Below, piece by piece: positions 62,101-64,000 of a stretch of DNA of 64,000 bases. The stretch is from CAWFPR01 sp963817635. GTDB taxonomy: Bacteria > Acidobacteriota > Vicinamibacteria > Vicinamibacterales > 2-12-FULL-66-21. The position numbers and the translations under genes were made by a program. The notes under the pieces are model-generated. The model made no database searches. It was given only the letters and a program-made list of their open reading frames with translations, and was not told where the DNA came from. The first letter of the stretch is position 1. Each line of letters starts with the position of its first letter. The stretch covers positions 310,001 through 374,000 of the forward strand of contig CAWFPR010000002.1 of assembly GCA_963817635.1 (NCBI GenBank), written 5' to 3'.

Positions 62101-63604
62101 TCAGCGACCCCACGCCGTGAGTGTTGCCCACGGATCAGGCGGCGCGGCGTCGATCGTGGCCCGCGGACCGGCCGTCGCCGCGCTGCCCGCCAGGGCGGCC
62201 GCGGCGAGCGCCTCCGGCGGCGTCGCCCGCTCGCCGAGCACGTCGCGCCAGGTGCGCATCGAGGAACCCGGTGTGCACGCGTCCCGCCCGGAATTCAGGG
62301 TGGTCGATCAACCGCGTGAGGAATGGCACGTTCGTGTGAATGCCCAGGATCGGGTACTGGCGCAGCGCCGCGAGCGCGCGGTCGATCGCCCGATCGCGTG
62401 TCTCCGCCGAGACGATGAGCTTGGCGAGGAGCGGATCGTAGTTCACGGACACCTCGCCACCTTCCGTGACGCCGGCGTCGATCCGGATGCCGGGACCGCG
62501 CGGTTCGCGGTAGAGCAGCAACGGGCCGGCCTGCGGCAGGAAGCCGCTGGCGGGATCCTCGGCGTAGATACGGCACTCGATCGCGTGCCCGCGTTGCGTG
62601 AGATCGTCCTGGCGCCAGGGAAGCGGTCGTCCTTCCGCGACGGCGATCTGTGCGCGGACGAGGTCCACGCCGGTGACGGCTTCGGTGACGGGGTGCTCGA
62701 CCTGGAGGCGGGTGTTCATCTCGAGGAAATAGAAGGCCGCCTCGTCGCCCTCGCCCTCGAGCAGGAACTCGATCGTGCCGGCGTTCCGGTACCCGGCGGC
62801 GCGCGCGGCCGCGACCGCGGCCTCGCCCATGCGCCGGCGGACACCAGGCGTCAGCGCGGGCGACGGACTCTCTTCGACGACCTTCTGGTGGCGCCGCTGG
62901 ACCGAGCACTCGCGCTCGAACAGGTGAACGACGTGGCCGTGCGCGTCGCCGAACACCTGAATCTCGACGTGCCGGGGCCGCTCGATCAGGCGTTCGATGT
63001 ACAGCGTTCCGTCGCCGAACGCCGCGGTCGCCTCGCGGCGCGCCGCCGGGATCATGTCGGTCGCGTCGGCGTCGCCGCGAAGCACGCGCATCCCCTTGCC
63101 GCCCCCGCCCGCCGAGGCCTTGACGAGCGCCGGGTAGCCCACGCTGCGCGCCGCGGCGGCGATCCCGTTGTCCGACTGGTCGGCCGGGGTTTCGCCAGGG
63201 ACGACCGGCACGCCGGCCGCTCGCATGAGATCGCGGGCGCCGATCTTGGAGCCCATCCGCTCGATGGCTTCCGCCGGCGGCCCGATGAAGATGAGGCCCG
63301 CCGCGTCGCAGGCGCGCGCGAAGCGGGCGTTCTCCGACAGGAACCCGTAGCCGGGGTGCACGGCATCGGCGCCCGCCGCGCGCGCCGCGCCGACGAGAGC
63401 GGGGATCGACAGGTAGCTCTCGGCGAGCGGCGCGGGTCCGATGCAGACGGCCGCGTCGGCCGCGAGCACGTGCGGCGAGGCGGCGTCGGCTTCGGAATAG
63501 ACCGCGACGCTCCCGATGCCCGCCTCGCGGCAGGCGCGCGCGATCCGGATGGCGATTTCGCCGCGATTCGCGATCAGGATGCGGCGAATCGGCGTCACGT
63601 CCAT
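62101..63604 (-). CDS. Biotin carboxylase subunit of acyl-CoA (methylcrotonyl-CoA) carboxylase, one frameshift
   Basis: About 500 residues. ATP-grasp biotin carboxylase with RRILIANRGEIAIRIARACRE, GYGFLSENARFA, the glycine loop KASAGGGGKGMRV, ERDCSVQRRHQK-like FERECSVQRRHQKVVEE, EFLLEG, MNTRLQVEHPVTE and IECRIYAEDP. The frame breaks at about 62252 (extra C in CACCTGG); the next frame continues RDVLGERATPPEALAAA to a stop at 62101. It carboxylates biotin for the downstream transferase (beta subunit not in window). ATG 63604 overlaps the enoyl-CoA hydratase end by 10 bp. Confidence 0.93.
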
Positions 63605-64000
63605 GTTGGCTTTCGCTTGTCGAGGAACGCGCGCATGCCTTCCTGCCCCTCGTCCGATGCGCGGTGCAGGGCGATGGTCTCGGCGGTGAGGTCCCCGACG
63701 TCGGCCGGCGATCGGCCTGCGACCTGCCGGATGAGCGCTTTGGCTCCGGCGACGGCGCCGGGGGCCGAAGTGAGCAGTTCCCGGACGTAGGCGTCGACGG
63801 CTGCGTCGAGATCGGCCGGCGCGGCGACGGCGTTCACCAGCCCGATGTCCTTCGCGCGGGCGGCAGTGAACCGCGCGGCCGTCAGGAACAGTTCCCGCGC
63901 GGCCGCCTGGCCGATCCTGGCGATCGCGAACGGAGAAATCACCGCCGGTACGATGCCCAGCTTCGCTTCCGTGAATCCAAACACCGCGTCATCCGCGGCG
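63595..64000 (-). CDS. Enoyl-CoA hydratase/isomerase family protein (methylglutaconyl-CoA hydratase-like), 5' end outside window
   Basis: The C-terminal 135 residues of a crotonase-fold enzyme: DDAVFGFTEAKLGIVPAVISPF (active-site region with Glu), RFTAARAKDIGLVNAV, and the end EGMRAFLDKRKPTW, which is typical of crotonases. The frame is open through the right window edge. Its position upstream of the biotin carboxylase and HMG-CoA lyase genes fits 3-methylglutaconyl-CoA hydratase of leucine catabolism (LiuC). The stop overlaps the carboxylase ATG. Confidence 0.9.
   Translation of the reverse strand, partial: AADDAVFGFTEAKLGIVPAVISPFAIARIGQAAARELFLTAARFTAARAKDIGLVNAVAAPADLDAAVDAYVRELLTSAPGAVAGAKALIRQVAGRSPADVGDLTAETIALHRASDEGQEGMRAFLDKRKPTWT

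Noticed and set aside
60755..63790. A very long plus-strand open frame opposite the leucine-degradation genes.
   Set aside because: It is the antisense of conserved HMG-CoA lyase, carrier and carboxylase genes; high GC leaves such frames open. It is rich in Arg, His and Asp and has no family features.

Overview
The window is high-GC DNA, densely coded on both strands. Several gene types point to a soil-type Acidobacteriota, most likely Vicinamibacteria: two ADOP-type permeases each beside a PadR regulator, a PknB-like kinase with TolB-like and TPR regions, several secreted amidohydrolases and M28 peptidases, a BNR/VPS10-type exoprotein and YciI-ECF sigma modules. This placement is inference from gene content; no rRNA, tRNA, CRISPR array or phage was seen.

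Layout. 0-7.2 kb: the end of a BatA-like VWA protein, small proteins, and an incomplete RiPP-like locus (asparagine synthetase-like protein without its amidotransferase domain, CWI-motif protein, PqqD protein, methyltransferase with a PqqD-like tail), then a receptor kinase. 7.4-18.9 kb: secreted amidohydrolase, RluA-type pseudouridine synthase, UPF0314 protein, a geranylgeranyl-reductase-like flavoprotein with cyclopropane-fatty-acid synthase, a CBS protein, then a HemW-like radical SAM protein, a halogenase-like flavoprotein and a thioesterase. 18.9-28 kb: BNR exoprotein, GspE/PilB ATPase, PLP decarboxylase, two amidohydrolases. 28-35.1 kb: a MoxR/DUF58/DUF4129/DUF4350/SpoIIM/RDD membrane-stress locus. 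35-50 kb: lipoprotein, outer-membrane protein, M28 peptidase, regulatory-like protein, two PadR-ADOP pairs, and a DegP-like protease followed by a pseudoprotease. 50-58.8 kb: ArsR/SRPBCC operon, two YciI-ECF modules (one truncated), M28 peptidase, TolB-like propeller, LysM protein and response regulators. 58.8-64 kb: L,D-transpeptidase and a leucine-degradation cluster (enoyl-CoA hydratase, biotin carboxylase, biotin carrier, HMG-CoA lyase).

Three features cut across the window. (1) Intergenic spaces, and one kinase coding region, carry short degenerate tandem arrays, mostly with a 7-bp period and several different unit sequences. (2) A 158-bp MITE-like element with 26-bp terminal inverted repeats and a TTA target duplication sits in the 3' end of the DUF4350 gene; removing it in silico restores a reading frame whose stop overlaps the moxR start as TGATG. 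(3) About 18 frame breaks occur in otherwise conserved genes; 17 fit a one-base insertion and the other fits a two-base insertion. This looks more like sequencing error than gene decay, so I annotate those genes as single loci spanning the break.
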